Counted from the stretch's first letter, positions 1-8,936 are shown. The stretch: 64,000 bases of DNA from Methylophaga sp. UBA3192 (GCA_002363955.1 DEXE01000003.1:302929-366928), one strand, 5' to 3'. Numbers and translations are program-made. Notes: generated by a model not told the origin, from the sequence alone.

Positions 1-138
1 TAACGTTGTATTTTGTCTTAATAGCGGGCTTTCAATGCCTGGACTTTATCGCTTTGTCCCCCCATTTCCCAATGCTGTCTGTTTGGAAGAGTCATCTCCA
101 GTGATATTTTTCCCGACCTTTGAAAAGGAGTTCAGCCC

Positions 139-888
139 ATGAATCCAAGAAAACTCAGCCTGATTCTGATGCTGGCGGGTATGGTCATTTTGCTGATATC
201 GCTGGTGTGGTTTTTTGCAGCCTACGCATCCACTCTGGATACAATGAGTCGTTATGGCAATAAAGATGTCATCACGCAAATGATAGCGTGCATCTATTCC
301 TCGCCACCGATTTGCCGTGGAGCGGCGGCATTAAGCGATGGTCTTTCCTACAGCCCTATGATTTTCTGGCTGGGAATCCTCTTGTTACTGGCTGGGGTGG
401 TCGCGTTTTTTTCGCTGAATAAGCAAATAAAGCAGTCGCCAGATTTTGATGATCGGGTTGGAGAGAACCTGAGCAGTGACAAACTATTAGGCTTTATCGC
501 TAAGGAAAAATATACACGTTACAGCTATATACTGTTTCTGGTGGGCGCTGCAGGGGGGGTATTATTGCCGCCACTGGCGGTAGCTGCTTTGTTGGGATTT
601 ATATTGGCCATGCTGGGATATTTTGTCTGTTCACAACAGTTAACCAGTTTGGATAAAAACCATCTTGCAGTGCTCAGTGTGGTGTACATCGCTTCAACGC
701 TACTGCTTTTAATGACCATTGGCAGTGCGTTGTTTCTGTTGGTGGCGTTGCTACAACTTGGGTTGTATTACATCGGTTTTAATAGCTATCGGTTTGGTCG
801 GGTTATCAAAGTCAATAATCTGAAAGATGAGGTTGTACTGGCTTTTAAACCTATACGTGATCGGTTTTCTCATGGAGAGAAAAGCTGA
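139..888 (+). CDS. Hypothetical multi-pass membrane protein
   Basis: I do not recognise a family for this 249-residue protein. It has about five or six hydrophobic segments: one near residues 7-30, one near 72-92, then a cluster from about 128 to 215. The stretch between the first two contains two cysteines (Cys-50 and Cys-58 region) that would lie on the periplasmic side if the N-terminus is cytoplasmic. The ATG is preceded by a clear AAGGAG ribosome binding site at 125-130. It ends 39 nt before the next small lipoprotein gene and may share its transcript. Function unknown; inner-membrane location is inferred from hydrophobicity only. Confidence 0.7.
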   Translation: MNPRKLSLILMLAGMVILLISLVWFFAAYASTLDTMSRYGNKDVITQMIACIYSSPPICRGAAALSDGLSYSPMIFWLGILLLLAGVVAFFSLNKQIKQSPDFDDRVGENLSSDKLLGFIAKEKYTRYSYILFLVGAAGGVLLPPLAVAALLGFILAMLGYFVCSQQLTSLDKNHLAVLSVVYIASTLLLLMTIGSALFLLVALLQLGLYYIGFNSYRFGRVIKVNNLKDEVVLAFKPIRDRFSHGEKS

Positions 889-927
889 TTTTGTCTTCCT
901 GAACTTCTGACTTTATGAGGTAATGTT

Positions 928-1257
928 ATGAAAACCACACTCACTCTGCTCAACAATATTAAGTCGGCAGGCTGGAGCCAGTTAAGTCCTTTATTGTTAG
1001 CGATAACACTCACTGCCTGTGGTTCTGATTTTCAGGAAGGAGCCTATGTCGATGCACAATATGGTACAGGTTATGAGTTTAATGCCGATGGTCAGGGACA
1101 GCTGATTGGAGGAGTACCTGGTGCCTATAGTTTTACCTATGAGGTCGACAGCAATGAAGTGGTGACTTCCGGCGATATCAATCTCACTTTCAAACGCATT
1201 GATGACAAAACCCTGGAACGACCTGATGGGACTCGGCTGACCTTGAAAGAAGAATAA
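928..1257 (+). CDS. Small hypothetical lipoprotein
   Basis: This 109-residue protein carries a long N-terminal region followed by a hydrophobic stretch and a lipobox-like LTAC at about residues 28-31, so it is probably processed by signal peptidase II and anchored in a membrane. The mature part is short, polar, and looks like a small beta-rich domain (repeated Gly/Tyr/Thr pattern, 'GTGYEF', 'TFKRID'). A GAGG ribosome binding site lies just upstream. No family is recognised. It follows an unknown membrane protein gene and converges with the MFS gene, leaving 34 nt between stops. Confidence 0.65.
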   Translation: MKTTLTLLNNIKSAGWSQLSPLLLAITLTACGSDFQEGAYVDAQYGTGYEFNADGQGQLIGGVPGAYSFTYEVDSNEVVTSGDINLTFKRIDDKTLERPDGTRLTLKEE

Positions 1258-1291
1258 GCCATTTACCATTAATACGGCTGGAAAGAACTTA

Positions 1292-2488
1292 TCAGAACAC
1301 AGGTGTATTGATTTGAGGGTGTTTATTTTTCTCAAATCGATGTATTTGCCAGACAAAGAAAATGCCCGTGATCATCACAGCGGCCGCCATCCACATGGAG
1401 GACAGGTAATTACCTGTCAGTGTCGACAGATAACCCGCCAGAGCGGGTGCGATAAGTTGGGCTATACCGTAACTTATGGTCAGTTTTGCCATAGCCTTTG
1501 CCGGGTTATGAGGAAATTTGTGCCCGACATAAACCAGCATGAGGCTGACAATCCCGGCAAAGGTCGCTCCAAATATCAAAGCGCCTATCAGGTTGAAAAA
1601 AAACGATTCACTGACAAGCGGAATCAGAATTGATAGGAGAATCATCACATAGGCTGTCATGATGGCTCGGGTTTCACCAATGCGTTCTGCCACTTTGTCC
1701 CAAATAATGCAGGATGGAACTGCCGCAATACCCAACATCACCCAGATTAAACTGCCTTTGCCCGACAGGCTTGGCATGCCTTCCAGTATCGCTACAATGA
1801 AAGTGGCGCTGATAACATAACCCACACCAGCACAGGCATAAGCGGCAATCATCAAACGCATCCACTTTGAATTAGGCGCAGCAAAATCAGCTGATGGAGT
1901 GTGTTGTAGAGCAGGGGCAGGCATCAGAAACCAGGCGGGCAAAAAAAACAAAATACCAAATAACCCCATAACCAGCCATTGCTCAGCCCAATTGTAATAA
2001 GGCGTTATCAACACAATAACAATACCGGGTATCGCTATACCCAGCCCCAGCCCTGAAAAATGAATTCCCAATGCGGATTTGTAGCCGTTTTGTTTCAGCC
2101 AGCCCATCACAAAGCCGGCGGCGAGAATAATCCCTGCGGTGCTGGTAAGGCCACCAATAAATCGCAAAATACTCCATAAAACGATATCGGTGGTGACGGC
2201 CATTAATATCGTACTTAATACGGCCAGAACAAGATTGATGCGATAAAACAGAAACTTGGTTTTGAGGCTGGTTAAAAACGAAATCAGCACCACACCAGAC
2301 AGGTAACCGATGTAATTAAATGTTGCCAACCAGCCACCGCTGAGTTTATTCAGTGACGTTTCGGTTAACATGATCGGTAAAAAAGGCGTATAAGCAAACC
2401 TGGCAATCCCCACCGTCAGGATTAATGCACAGATACCAGCCAATATCACCTGATAGCGTGGCGAAAGTTGCAACCAGTTTGCGTTCAT
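1292..2488 (-). CDS. MFS transporter, YbfB/YjiJ-like
   Basis: A 398-residue protein with twelve predicted membrane segments. The first segment carries the 'GIARFAYTPFLP' signature typical of the YbfB/YjiJ branch of the major facilitator superfamily, a group of inner-membrane secondary transporters with mostly unknown substrates. 'LSGGWLATFNYIGYLSG' at about residues 48-64 also fits this branch. The length matches the family. It is divergently arranged from dsbG, with about 190 nt of shared upstream sequence. The transported substrate cannot be read from the sequence; amino-acid or drug efflux would be a guess. Confidence 0.85.
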   Translation of the reverse strand: MNANWLQLSPRYQVILAGICALILTVGIARFAYTPFLPIMLTETSLNKLSGGWLATFNYIGYLSGVVLISFLTSLKTKFLFYRINLVLAVLSTILMAVTTDIVLWSILRFIGGLTSTAGIILAAGFVMGWLKQNGYKSALGIHFSGLGLGIAIPGIVIVLITPYYNWAEQWLVMGLFGILFFLPAWFLMPAPALQHTPSADFAAPNSKWMRLMIAAYACAGVGYVISATFIVAILEGMPSLSGKGSLIWVMLGIAAVPSCIIWDKVAERIGETRAIMTAYVMILLSILIPLVSESFFFNLIGALIFGATFAGIVSLMLVYVGHKFPHNPAKAMAKLTISYGIAQLIAPALAGYLSTLTGNYLSSMWMAAAVMITGIFFVWQIHRFEKNKHPQINTPVF

Positions 2489-2675
2489 AAAAAAATATGA
2501 CCTGAGTGAAAATCCGTCCTACGTTTTACCATAAGTTTTCACACGCTGCGTTGTTGTGAAAAATGTATCCAATAAACTTGAGAGAGTTAAAGTAAAGGAT
2601 TGCCATCCTGTCTGTTAATCCCCACTTAATTCCATCCAGCTAGTCTTATGATCCAACCGTCTAACGGAGTTATCC

Positions 2676-3437
2676 ATGAAGAAATTTATCATCCCTGTTT
2701 TGTTACTTTGTATCGGCTTCGGCAGTTACTGGGCGATAGCTGAACAGCAGGAGCCCGAAGTTATAAGCTATATCAAAGAACAGGGTGTCACCATTATCGA
2801 CAGTTTTGACGCACCTGCCGGGTTGACCGGTTATGCCGCCAATATTCAAGGTCAGCCGATGAGCATTTATCTTACCGAAGACAAACAGTATGCGTTGATT
2901 GGTAATCTGATAAATGCACAGGGCGACGATTTGGGCGAAGAGGCTCTGTATGAACTGGTCAGCGCTCCACAGAATGAAAAAGTCTGGCAAACACTGGAAC
3001 AGGCGAAATGGATACAGGATGGGCCACAAAACGCCAAACAGATTATTTACACCTTTACTGATCCATATTGTCCGTATTGCCAGCGATTACGCGAAACTGC
3101 CGAGCCATATATTGCATCGGGTGAGGTGCAGTTCCGTCATATTATGGTAGGCATACTGCAGGAAAACAGCATTGAAAAATCGGCATCAATTTTAGCCGCT
3201 GAATCCCCGGAACAAGCCTTGCAGCAGCATATTCAACATTCTGGAGATTCGGCTAAAAATACGGATGAACAAACATCAGCCGAGGGTAAACGGCGGGTTG
3301 AGGAAAATAATCTGTTGATGGAACAGTTGGGGTTAATGGCGACCCCGACCAGTGTTTATAAAGATCAAAACGGTCATGTACGACTGGTGGAAGGCATGCC
3401 GATGGGTGACGAAATCAGCAGGATGTTTGGTCAATGA
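2676..3437 (+). CDS. dsbG: Periplasmic thiol:disulfide interchange protein DsbG
   Basis: A 253-residue secreted thioredoxin-fold protein. Residues 1-22 form a signal peptide. Residues about 28-110 resemble the DsbC/DsbG N-terminal dimerisation domain, and the catalytic domain follows with the active site C132-P-Y-C135 in a 'FTDPYCPYC' context typical of DsbG. A cis-proline 'TPT' lies near residue 228. DsbG keeps single cysteines of periplasmic proteins reduced and can isomerise disulfides. The stop codon overlaps the start of the next gene by ATGA, so the two redox proteins are translationally coupled. DsbC is the alternative, but CPYC and the 'AxWIxDG'-like linker favour DsbG. Confidence 0.85.
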   Translation: MKKFIIPVLLLCIGFGSYWAIAEQQEPEVISYIKEQGVTIIDSFDAPAGLTGYAANIQGQPMSIYLTEDKQYALIGNLINAQGDDLGEEALYELVSAPQNEKVWQTLEQAKWIQDGPQNAKQIIYTFTDPYCPYCQRLRETAEPYIASGEVQFRHIMVGILQENSIEKSASILAAESPEQALQQHIQHSGDSAKNTDEQTSAEGKRRVEENNLLMEQLGLMATPTSVYKDQNGHVRLVEGMPMGDEISRMFGQ

Positions 3438-4237
3438 TGTCGATTAATCTCGGTCCATTTTCCTTGCCACTGGAGCCGTTGCTGTTATTTGGCAGTGCGC
3501 TTATCGGGATTCTGGTGGCATCAATTCTGTCCAGAAAAAATCAAGGTTCGGTGACTGATCCGTTGTTAATGATGTTGCTATTCGGGTTGGTGATTGGGCG
3601 TATCGTGTTTGTCATCAAATTTGCTGATCAATACGACTCAGTCTGGCAGATGCTGGATTTCCGTGATCGTGGCGTGGATTGGATTTCCGGGACGATAGCG
3701 ATGGTGCTGTTTTTGCTTTTGCAAATCAAACGTCTGTCACAGCAACGTATGGCTTTATTCGGTGGCGCAGTCTCAATTTTACTGTTTTTTTCAGCCTCTT
3801 CGCTGCTGTTAAATTTAGGTGGTGATCAGGTTGTCATGCCTGAAATTGCTGTAGAACAGCTTAATGGCGAAGCAATATCTCTGAATCAACTCACTGAAAA
3901 TAATGTGACGGTGGTGAATTTATGGGCCAGCTGGTGCCCGCCATGTCAGCGTGAAATGCCTGCCTTTCAAAAATTACAACAGCAGTATCCTGATATCCGG
4001 TTTGTGATGCTCAATCAGCAGGAATCGCTGGAAAAGGTTGAGGCGTTTCTCGCTGAAAATGACCTGAAATTTGAGCATGTTTTACTGGATAAAACAGGAA
4101 AAGTCGCAGATGCCTTCAATGCTTATGGTTTACCTGTCACGTTGTTTTTCGATCAGCAGGGAATGCTGATGGAGAGTCATATGGGGGAGGTATCTGCGGC
4201 AAGATTAACGGCAACGTTAAAAAAGATAACAGAGTAA
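3434..4237 (+). CDS. Lgt-like membrane domain fused to TlpA-type thioredoxin
   Basis: The 267-residue protein has two parts. Residues 1-130 hold about four membrane segments whose spacing and residues ('LGPFSLPL', 'GLVIGRIVFV', 'DFRDRGVDWISG') resemble prolipoprotein diacylglyceryl transferase, but the conserved catalytic HGG of Lgt is absent. Residues about 135-267 form a TlpA/ResA-like thioredoxin domain with W-C168-P-P-C171 and a cis-proline region 'GLPVTLFF'. The thioredoxin domain should face the periplasm and act as a thiol reductase. The gene overlaps dsbG by 4 nt, so it may reduce or cooperate with DsbG. The transferase function is very unlikely. Confidence 0.8.
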   Translation: MMSINLGPFSLPLEPLLLFGSALIGILVASILSRKNQGSVTDPLLMMLLFGLVIGRIVFVIKFADQYDSVWQMLDFRDRGVDWISGTIAMVLFLLLQIKRLSQQRMALFGGAVSILLFFSASSLLLNLGGDQVVMPEIAVEQLNGEAISLNQLTENNVTVVNLWASWCPPCQREMPAFQKLQQQYPDIRFVMLNQQESLEKVEAFLAENDLKFEHVLLDKTGKVADAFNAYGLPVTLFFDQQGMLMESHMGEVSAARLTATLKKITE

Positions 4238-4286
4238 TCAGCAAGTCATTCTGACCCGGTTAAATGTATATTTTATGGAGCTATTT

Positions 4287-5078
4287 ATGGACCTGCAACT
4301 CGAAAATAAAATCGCTTTAGTCAGCGGCAGCACGGCGGGCATTGGTTTTTCCATTGCAAAAGCACTGGCAGATGAAGGGGCCAATGTAATCGTCAATGGA
4401 CGTTCGGAATCCTCCGTCAAACAGGCTGTTGAATCATTAAAAACAACTGCAAAAGGCACTCTGCATGGATTTTCTGGGGATCTGTCTCTGGCATCTGAAG
4501 CGGAAAAATTAACTCAGCAATATCCCCGCGTAGATATTCTGATTAATAACCTGGGTATCTTCGAGCCAGTGCCGTTTGAAGATATTCCGGACGAAGACTG
4601 GCTGCGCTTTTTTGATGTGAATGTACTCAGTGGTGTGCGATTGACGCGGGCCTATCTGCCAGCGATGAAACAGCAAAACTGGGGCCGGGTAATTTTCATT
4701 TCCAGTGAAAGCGGAGTGCAGATCCCTGAAGAAATGATTCATTATGGCATGACCAAAGCGGCTCAGATAGCCATTGCCCGTGGTCTGGCCGAACAGGTTG
4801 CCGGTACCAATATTACGGTGAATTCTGTATTACCCGGGCCAACACGCTCACGAGGTGTCGAAACTTTTGTGACGGATCTCGCCGCCAAAGAAGGTCAAAG
4901 TCTCGAAGCCTTTGAAAAAGACTTTTTTGAACATGTCAGACCCACTTCTTTGATTAAGCGTTTCGCCACCACGAATGAAGTCGCTTCAATGGTCTGTTAT
5001 CTATCCAGCCCATTAGCTTCGGCCACAACGGGTGCCGCTGTTCGTGTTGATGGTGGGGTTATTAAAAGTGCTTTTTAA
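4287..5078 (+). CDS. SDR family oxidoreductase
   Basis: A 263-residue classical short-chain dehydrogenase/reductase. It has the Rossmann glycine motif 'SGSTAGIGFSIA' at about residues 11-22, 'NNLG' near 86, catalytic Ser in 'ISSESG', and Y-x-x-x-K in 'HYGMTKAA'. The C-terminal 'VRVDGG' is typical. It should use NAD(P)H to reduce or oxidise a small carbonyl or alcohol; the substrate is unknown. I chose the ATG at 4287 rather than 4275 because GGAG at 4277-4280 gives a proper ribosome binding site only for the later start. It follows the redox pair and precedes an Old Yellow Enzyme gene. Confidence 0.88.
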   Translation: MDLQLENKIALVSGSTAGIGFSIAKALADEGANVIVNGRSESSVKQAVESLKTTAKGTLHGFSGDLSLASEAEKLTQQYPRVDILINNLGIFEPVPFEDIPDEDWLRFFDVNVLSGVRLTRAYLPAMKQQNWGRVIFISSESGVQIPEEMIHYGMTKAAQIAIARGLAEQVAGTNITVNSVLPGPTRSRGVETFVTDLAAKEGQSLEAFEKDFFEHVRPTSLIKRFATTNEVASMVCYLSSPLASATTGAAVRVDGGVIKSAF

Positions 5079-5147
5079 GTATTCAACATGACCGGAATGA
5101 GTTATTCGTGGATTTTTTTGAGTTTTTATTTTTAACAAGAGATTTTT

Positions 5148-6251
5148 ATGACAGCGTTATTTACTGAGTTTTCGCTAAAAGATGTGACATTACGCAACCG
5201 CATTGCGGTACCCCCGATGTGTCAATACAGTGCTAATGATGGATTGACCAATGACTGGCATCTGGCGCATTACACCCAATTAGCCCGTGGCGGTGCGGGG
5301 CTGGTGATCGTTGAAGCGACGGCAGTTAGTCCCGAAGGAAGAATAACGCCAGGATGTACTGGCATCTGGAATGACGCCCAGGCAGAAGGCATGGCAAAAA
5401 TTGCTTCGGCCATTAAAAAAGCAGGTGCTTGTCCAGGCATTCAGATAGCACATGCGGGACGTAAAGCCAGCGCCAATCGTCCATGGGAAGGCGATGACCA
5501 TTTAGCGGATGATGATCCGCAAAGCTGGCAAACCATAGCGCCTTCTGCCGTTGCATTTGGTGCCAATTTGCCCAAAGTCCCCAAAGCCATGACATTGGAG
5601 GATATCGAGCGGGTTAAGGCTGATTTTGTTGCCGCTGCCAAACGTGCGAGAGCCGCAGGCTTTGAATGGCTGGAATTGCATTTTGCGCATGGTTATCTGG
5701 CACAAAGCTTTTTTTCAGTTCATTCCAATCAACGCGACGATCAATATGGAGGCGATTTGGCCGGTCGTAGCCGATTCTTATTGGAAACATTACAGGCGGT
5801 ACGTGACGTCTGGCCAGAAAATCTGCCATTAACTGCTCGTTTCGGGGTGATTGAATATGACGGCCGTGATGAAGAAACGTTGAGTGACTCTATCCATCTG
5901 ACCCGCCAATTTAAACAAACAGGTCTGGATCTACTCAGTGTCAGTATTGGGTTTTCCACCCCTGATGCAAATATTCCCTGGGGACCGGCATTATTGGTAC
6001 CGATTGCCGAACGAGTGCGGCGTGAAGCTGAAATGCCAGTCGCTTCAGCCTGGGGTATTGATGAACCTGACACGGTGAACCAGGTTATTACGGATCAACA
6101 GCTGGATCTTGTTATGGTGGGACGAGCCCATTTAGCCAATCCTCATTGGCCATACCTTGCAGCTAAAACCTTAAAAATTGCTGATCCTGCCTGGGTGTTA
6201 CCGGCACCTTATGCACATTGGTTATCGCGTTATCATGCTCCAGAGAGTTGA
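5148..6251 (+). CDS. NADH:flavin oxidoreductase (Old Yellow Enzyme, XenA/YqjM class)
   Basis: A 367-residue FMN-dependent ene-reductase of the TIM-barrel Old Yellow Enzyme family. The N-terminal 'NRIAVPPMCQYSA' has the cysteine that tunes FMN in the thermophilic-like XenA/YqjM class, and 'HAGRKAS' near residue 104 and 'HFAHGYLAQSF' near 177 carry the usual substrate-binding His and gating residues. 'VGRAHLANPHWP' near the C-terminus is the FMN phosphate region. Such enzymes reduce activated C=C bonds of enones and electrophilic xenobiotics in the cytoplasm. It lies 69 nt after the SDR gene and could be co-transcribed. Confidence 0.9.
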   Translation: MTALFTEFSLKDVTLRNRIAVPPMCQYSANDGLTNDWHLAHYTQLARGGAGLVIVEATAVSPEGRITPGCTGIWNDAQAEGMAKIASAIKKAGACPGIQIAHAGRKASANRPWEGDDHLADDDPQSWQTIAPSAVAFGANLPKVPKAMTLEDIERVKADFVAAAKRARAAGFEWLELHFAHGYLAQSFFSVHSNQRDDQYGGDLAGRSRFLLETLQAVRDVWPENLPLTARFGVIEYDGRDEETLSDSIHLTRQFKQTGLDLLSVSIGFSTPDANIPWGPALLVPIAERVRREAEMPVASAWGIDEPDTVNQVITDQQLDLVMVGRAHLANPHWPYLAAKTLKIADPAWVLPAPYAHWLSRYHAPES

Positions 6252-6276
6252 ACATTAAACAAGCGCCAGCAATGCA

Positions 6277-6675
6277 ATGATCTCTAAAATAGGAAACACC
6301 GAAATTCAGCCCTACCATAAAGGCAGTTGCCATTGTGGTGAGGTTGAATTTGTTGTGCATTTGCCAAATGGTATTGAAGATCCTCGTCGTTGTGATTGTT
6401 CCATGTGTCGGAGAAAGGGCGCTATCGCAGCGTATGTTACGATGTCTTCCCTGCAAATTACCAAAGGGGCCGATAAGCTCTCTTCGTATCAATTTAATAC
6501 CATGACGGCCAAGCATTATTTTTGTTCGATTTGTGGCATTTATACCCATCACCAGACCCGAGCAAATCCCGACTTCTTTGGCTTTAATCTCGCCTGTCTG
6601 GAAGGGGTGAATCCTTTTGAGTTGGGTGAGGTTAGAGTTAATGACGGAATTAACCATGTCTCAGATAAACGTTAA
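6277..6675 (+). CDS. GFA family protein (CENP-V/GFA domain)
   Basis: A 132-residue protein with the complete zinc-binding pattern of the GFA fold: 'GSCHCGEVEF' (CxC) near residues 12-21, 'CDCSMCRRKG' (CxxC) near 40-49, and 'FCSICGIYTHH' (CxxC) near 86-96. Family members are called glutathione-dependent formaldehyde-activating enzymes, but most are of unproven activity and the catalytic claim for GFA itself is debated. In a methylotroph-like organism a link with formaldehyde and glutathione would be attractive, yet nothing nearby confirms it. It is 25 nt downstream of the Old Yellow Enzyme gene, on the same strand. Confidence 0.88.
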   Translation: MISKIGNTEIQPYHKGSCHCGEVEFVVHLPNGIEDPRRCDCSMCRRKGAIAAYVTMSSLQITKGADKLSSYQFNTMTAKHYFCSICGIYTHHQTRANPDFFGFNLACLEGVNPFELGEVRVNDGINHVSDKR

Positions 6676-6758
6676 CGGAAATTATTTTGCCAAATCCGTT
6701 TACTCAGCGTAATTTGCTGCTACGCAATTCATCTCTCAACACATAATCAGGATCTCAC

Positions 6759-7595
6759 TTGCTAAGCTACCGCCATTCCTTTCATGCTGGCAACTTTGCT
6801 GACGTGCTCAAACATATTGTCTTAATTGAGATTTTGCAGCACCTCGGTAAAAAAGAAAAAGCCTTTGACTACATAGACACCCATGCTGGGGCTGGCCTTT
6901 ATCATCTGGCTTCAGCTCATGCTGAGAAACTACAGGAATACCAGAATGGTATTGCTAAATTAAAGGTGGCTGACTGGCCGGAACTGGCCACGTATTTTGC
7001 TGTGATTGATGCTGTTAACTCTGGTAAATCGCTGGAGTATTATCCTGGTTCTCCGTTTATTGCTCTGCATTGTATGCGGCGTCAGGATCGGGCCTGGTTG
7101 TATGAGTTGCATCCCGAAGATGCCGGTCTTTTATTACAAAATACCCAAAAAGTGAAGCGGGCACGGGTGATGCGTGAAGATGGTTTAAAAGGCTTATTGT
7201 CTTTATTGCCACCGGTTTCACGACGTGGATTGGTATTGATTGATCCATCTTATGAAATCAAATCTGATTACGATTTGGTATTTCAAACAATCGAAAAAGC
7301 TTATGCAAAATTCCCTACTGGCAGCTATGCCATCTGGTATCCAGTGGTTGAACGAAGTCGAATCACTCGCCTGGAAAAACAATTTAGTAAAAGTGGCATC
7401 AAAAATATTCAACGTTTTGAGTTAGCGGTCACTGCCGATTCTGACGAGCGCGGCATGACCGCATCGGGCATGATCGTGATTAATCCCCCTTGGCAGTTAA
7501 TGGAAACGATGAACAAGTTATTGCCAAAGCTGACCAATAAATTGGCGGTTGATAGCGGCGCTTTTTATAAATCAGAAATACTGGTAGCAGAATAA
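6759..7595 (+). CDS. rlmJ: 23S rRNA (adenine-2030-N6)-methyltransferase RlmJ
   Basis: A 278-residue protein starting with TTG; the N-terminus 'LSYRHSFHAGNFADVLKH' is nearly identical in pattern to E. coli RlmJ, which justifies the start, and CAGGA lies 7 nt upstream. Other RlmJ signatures are 'DTHAGAGLY' (SAM site), 'YYPGSP', 'ELHPED' and 'RGMTASGMIVINPPWQL'. The enzyme methylates A2030 of 23S rRNA. The catalytic tetrapeptide, normally DPPY, is written DPSY here (D162-P-S-Y165), a substitution at a very conserved position; the codons are clear (GAT CCA TCT TAT). The protein is otherwise full length. Confidence 0.93.
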   Translation: MLSYRHSFHAGNFADVLKHIVLIEILQHLGKKEKAFDYIDTHAGAGLYHLASAHAEKLQEYQNGIAKLKVADWPELATYFAVIDAVNSGKSLEYYPGSPFIALHCMRRQDRAWLYELHPEDAGLLLQNTQKVKRARVMREDGLKGLLSLLPPVSRRGLVLIDPSYEIKSDYDLVFQTIEKAYAKFPTGSYAIWYPVVERSRITRLEKQFSKSGIKNIQRFELAVTADSDERGMTASGMIVINPPWQLMETMNKLLPKLTNKLAVDSGAFYKSEILVAE

Positions 7596-7683
7596 TCCCC
7601 ACAGACATAATCTGCATTAAAGTCTGTGTTAAGCACTCATGTCATGATAGCGCCAGATTCAGTATTACGGATTTGCAATCACC

Positions 7684-8208
7684 ATGAGTCATTCGGTTAT
7701 CTACAGAAAACCCCATGGCAAAACGTTCAGTTATCGTTATGCCAATGGTAAAACAGTTAAGAACGCCGCCTTAAAACGCTGGATAAAAAGTCTCGCTATT
7801 CCACCTGCATGGGAAGAGGTTGAAATTCAGCAGGATCGCGATGCCAAAGTTATAGTGACTGGACGGGATAATCAGGGCCGAAAACAATATATCTATAATC
7901 CGAACTGGGTCGAAACGGCCAGCGAACAGAAGTTCAAACGCATTTTGCGATTTGCCGAACAATTGGAAACCATGCGGCGGGTAACCGGGCAACATATCCA
8001 ACGAAAACCGATTGATCAAATCACCGTGCTCGCCTGCATGACCCGAATGCTGGATGATGCGTTTTTCCGACCAGGCAGTGCCAGCTATACCCGGCAAAAC
8101 CATACGTATGGTTTGACCACATTGCGGGCAAAACCCTGGGTTATTTTCGTCGCCAATTTAAACGTTACCGTGGGAAATTTCTCAGTCTGGATGAAAAAGC
8201 GACGATGA
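7684..8208 (+). pseudogene. Truncated eukaryotic-type DNA topoisomerase IB
   Basis: The 174-codon frame matches the N-terminal part of bacterial (poxvirus-like) topoisomerase IB: 'LKRWIKSLAIPPAWEEVEI', 'GRDNQGRKQYIYNP', 'KFKRILRFAEQLE' and 'FRPGSASYTRQNHTYGLTTLRAK'. The homology stops at about residue 148, just after the first catalytic arginine region. The rest of the catalytic domain, including the C-terminal HxxxR/active-site tyrosine, is missing, and a full family member would be near 330-350 residues. The tail 'PWVIFVANLNVTVGN' is unrelated. The gene therefore cannot encode an active topoisomerase and is best read as a deletion remnant. Confidence 0.75.
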
Positions 8209-8431
8209 AATTATTAACCGCATTAATCAAATCATAAAAATTCTTACGTTTACTGCAAATTGAACCGTTAGCAGGACAACCGGCACGCTATATATTTGTA
8301 CTTGATTGCTGCTACTATTCGCCTGAGTTCTTTGTAAGAAGGACTAAACGATTACACCGACTTCAATTAAGAAGATAAACGAGTCTAATCAATTCATTAG
8401 CTGTGAAGACTTAACGCAAAGGAGAGAGCGA
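8209..8431. other. Intergenic debris after topoisomerase IB remnant
   Basis: This 223-nt stretch before doxX has no convincing gene. A second frame that starts inside the topoisomerase remnant (about 8110-8237) stays open and would end in a basic helix-rich sequence ('GYFRRQFKRYRGKFLS') terminating at the TAA near 8235-8237. This looks like the end of another protein joined to topoisomerase by deletion, but I cannot name it. AAGGAGAG at about 8420-8427 is the ribosome binding site of doxX. Confidence 0.4.
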
Positions 8432-8827
8432 ATGGACGGTTTTTATGCAGCGTGGCAACCACGTGTATTGAGTATTCTGCGAATCGTGACTGCATTTATG
8501 TTTATGCAGCATGGTGGACAAAAATTATTTGGATTTCCGGCACCACAACGTTATGAATTTGATTTGTTTACGCTATCCGGTGTTGCCGGTGTATTGGAAA
8601 TCGTTGGTGGCTTTTTGATCCTCATCGGCCTTTTCACCCGGCCGGTAGCGTTTATTTTGTCGGGACAAATGGCCGTGGCCTATTTTATTGCCCACGCGCC
8701 GCAGGCATTCTGGCCATTGCTCAATAATGGTGAGCTAGCGGCATTATTCAGTTTTATCTTTTTGTACCTGTTTGTTGCTGGCGGTGGTGCCTGGAGTGTA
8801 GATAACCTTCGCAAACGTCACCCATAA
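8432..8827 (+). CDS. DoxX family membrane protein
   Basis: A 131-residue inner-membrane protein with four membrane segments. 'LRIVTAFMFMQHGGQKLFGFP' at about residues 17-37 and 'LEIVGGFLILIGLFTRPVA' near 55-73 are diagnostic for DoxX/SURF4-like proteins. Members are often linked to thiol stress or quinone/sulfur redox, but the function of this subgroup (YphA-like) is not settled. A strong AAGGAG ribosome binding site precedes the ATG. It converges with the HDOD gene across a shared bidirectional terminator. Confidence 0.9.
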   Translation: MDGFYAAWQPRVLSILRIVTAFMFMQHGGQKLFGFPAPQRYEFDLFTLSGVAGVLEIVGGFLILIGLFTRPVAFILSGQMAVAYFIAHAPQAFWPLLNNGELAALFSFIFLYLFVAGGGAWSVDNLRKRHP

Positions 8828-8913
8828 ACCAGATATATAAACGAATACGTTTAGGGGGATTTTCAACGTCATCCGACTGAAACGGCAGGGATGAGTATGA
8901 TAAGTACAAAAAA

Positions 8914-8936
8914 GCCCGTTGTATCGAACAACGGGC
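8914..8936. terminator. Bidirectional rho-independent terminator
   Basis: A perfect 9-bp stem, GCCCGTTGT and ACAACGGGC, encloses a 5-nt loop (ATCGA). It is preceded by A6 and followed by TTTT, so it can terminate both doxX from the left and the HDOD gene from the right. Confidence 0.92.

Noticed and set aside
1..138. A minus-strand ORF across the first gene start
   Set aside because: It overlaps the clear ribosome binding site and start of the 139-888 gene and has no family resemblance.
7600..7628. CACAGAC/GTCTGTG hairpin after rlmJ as a terminator
   Set aside because: The loop is long and no T-run follows.
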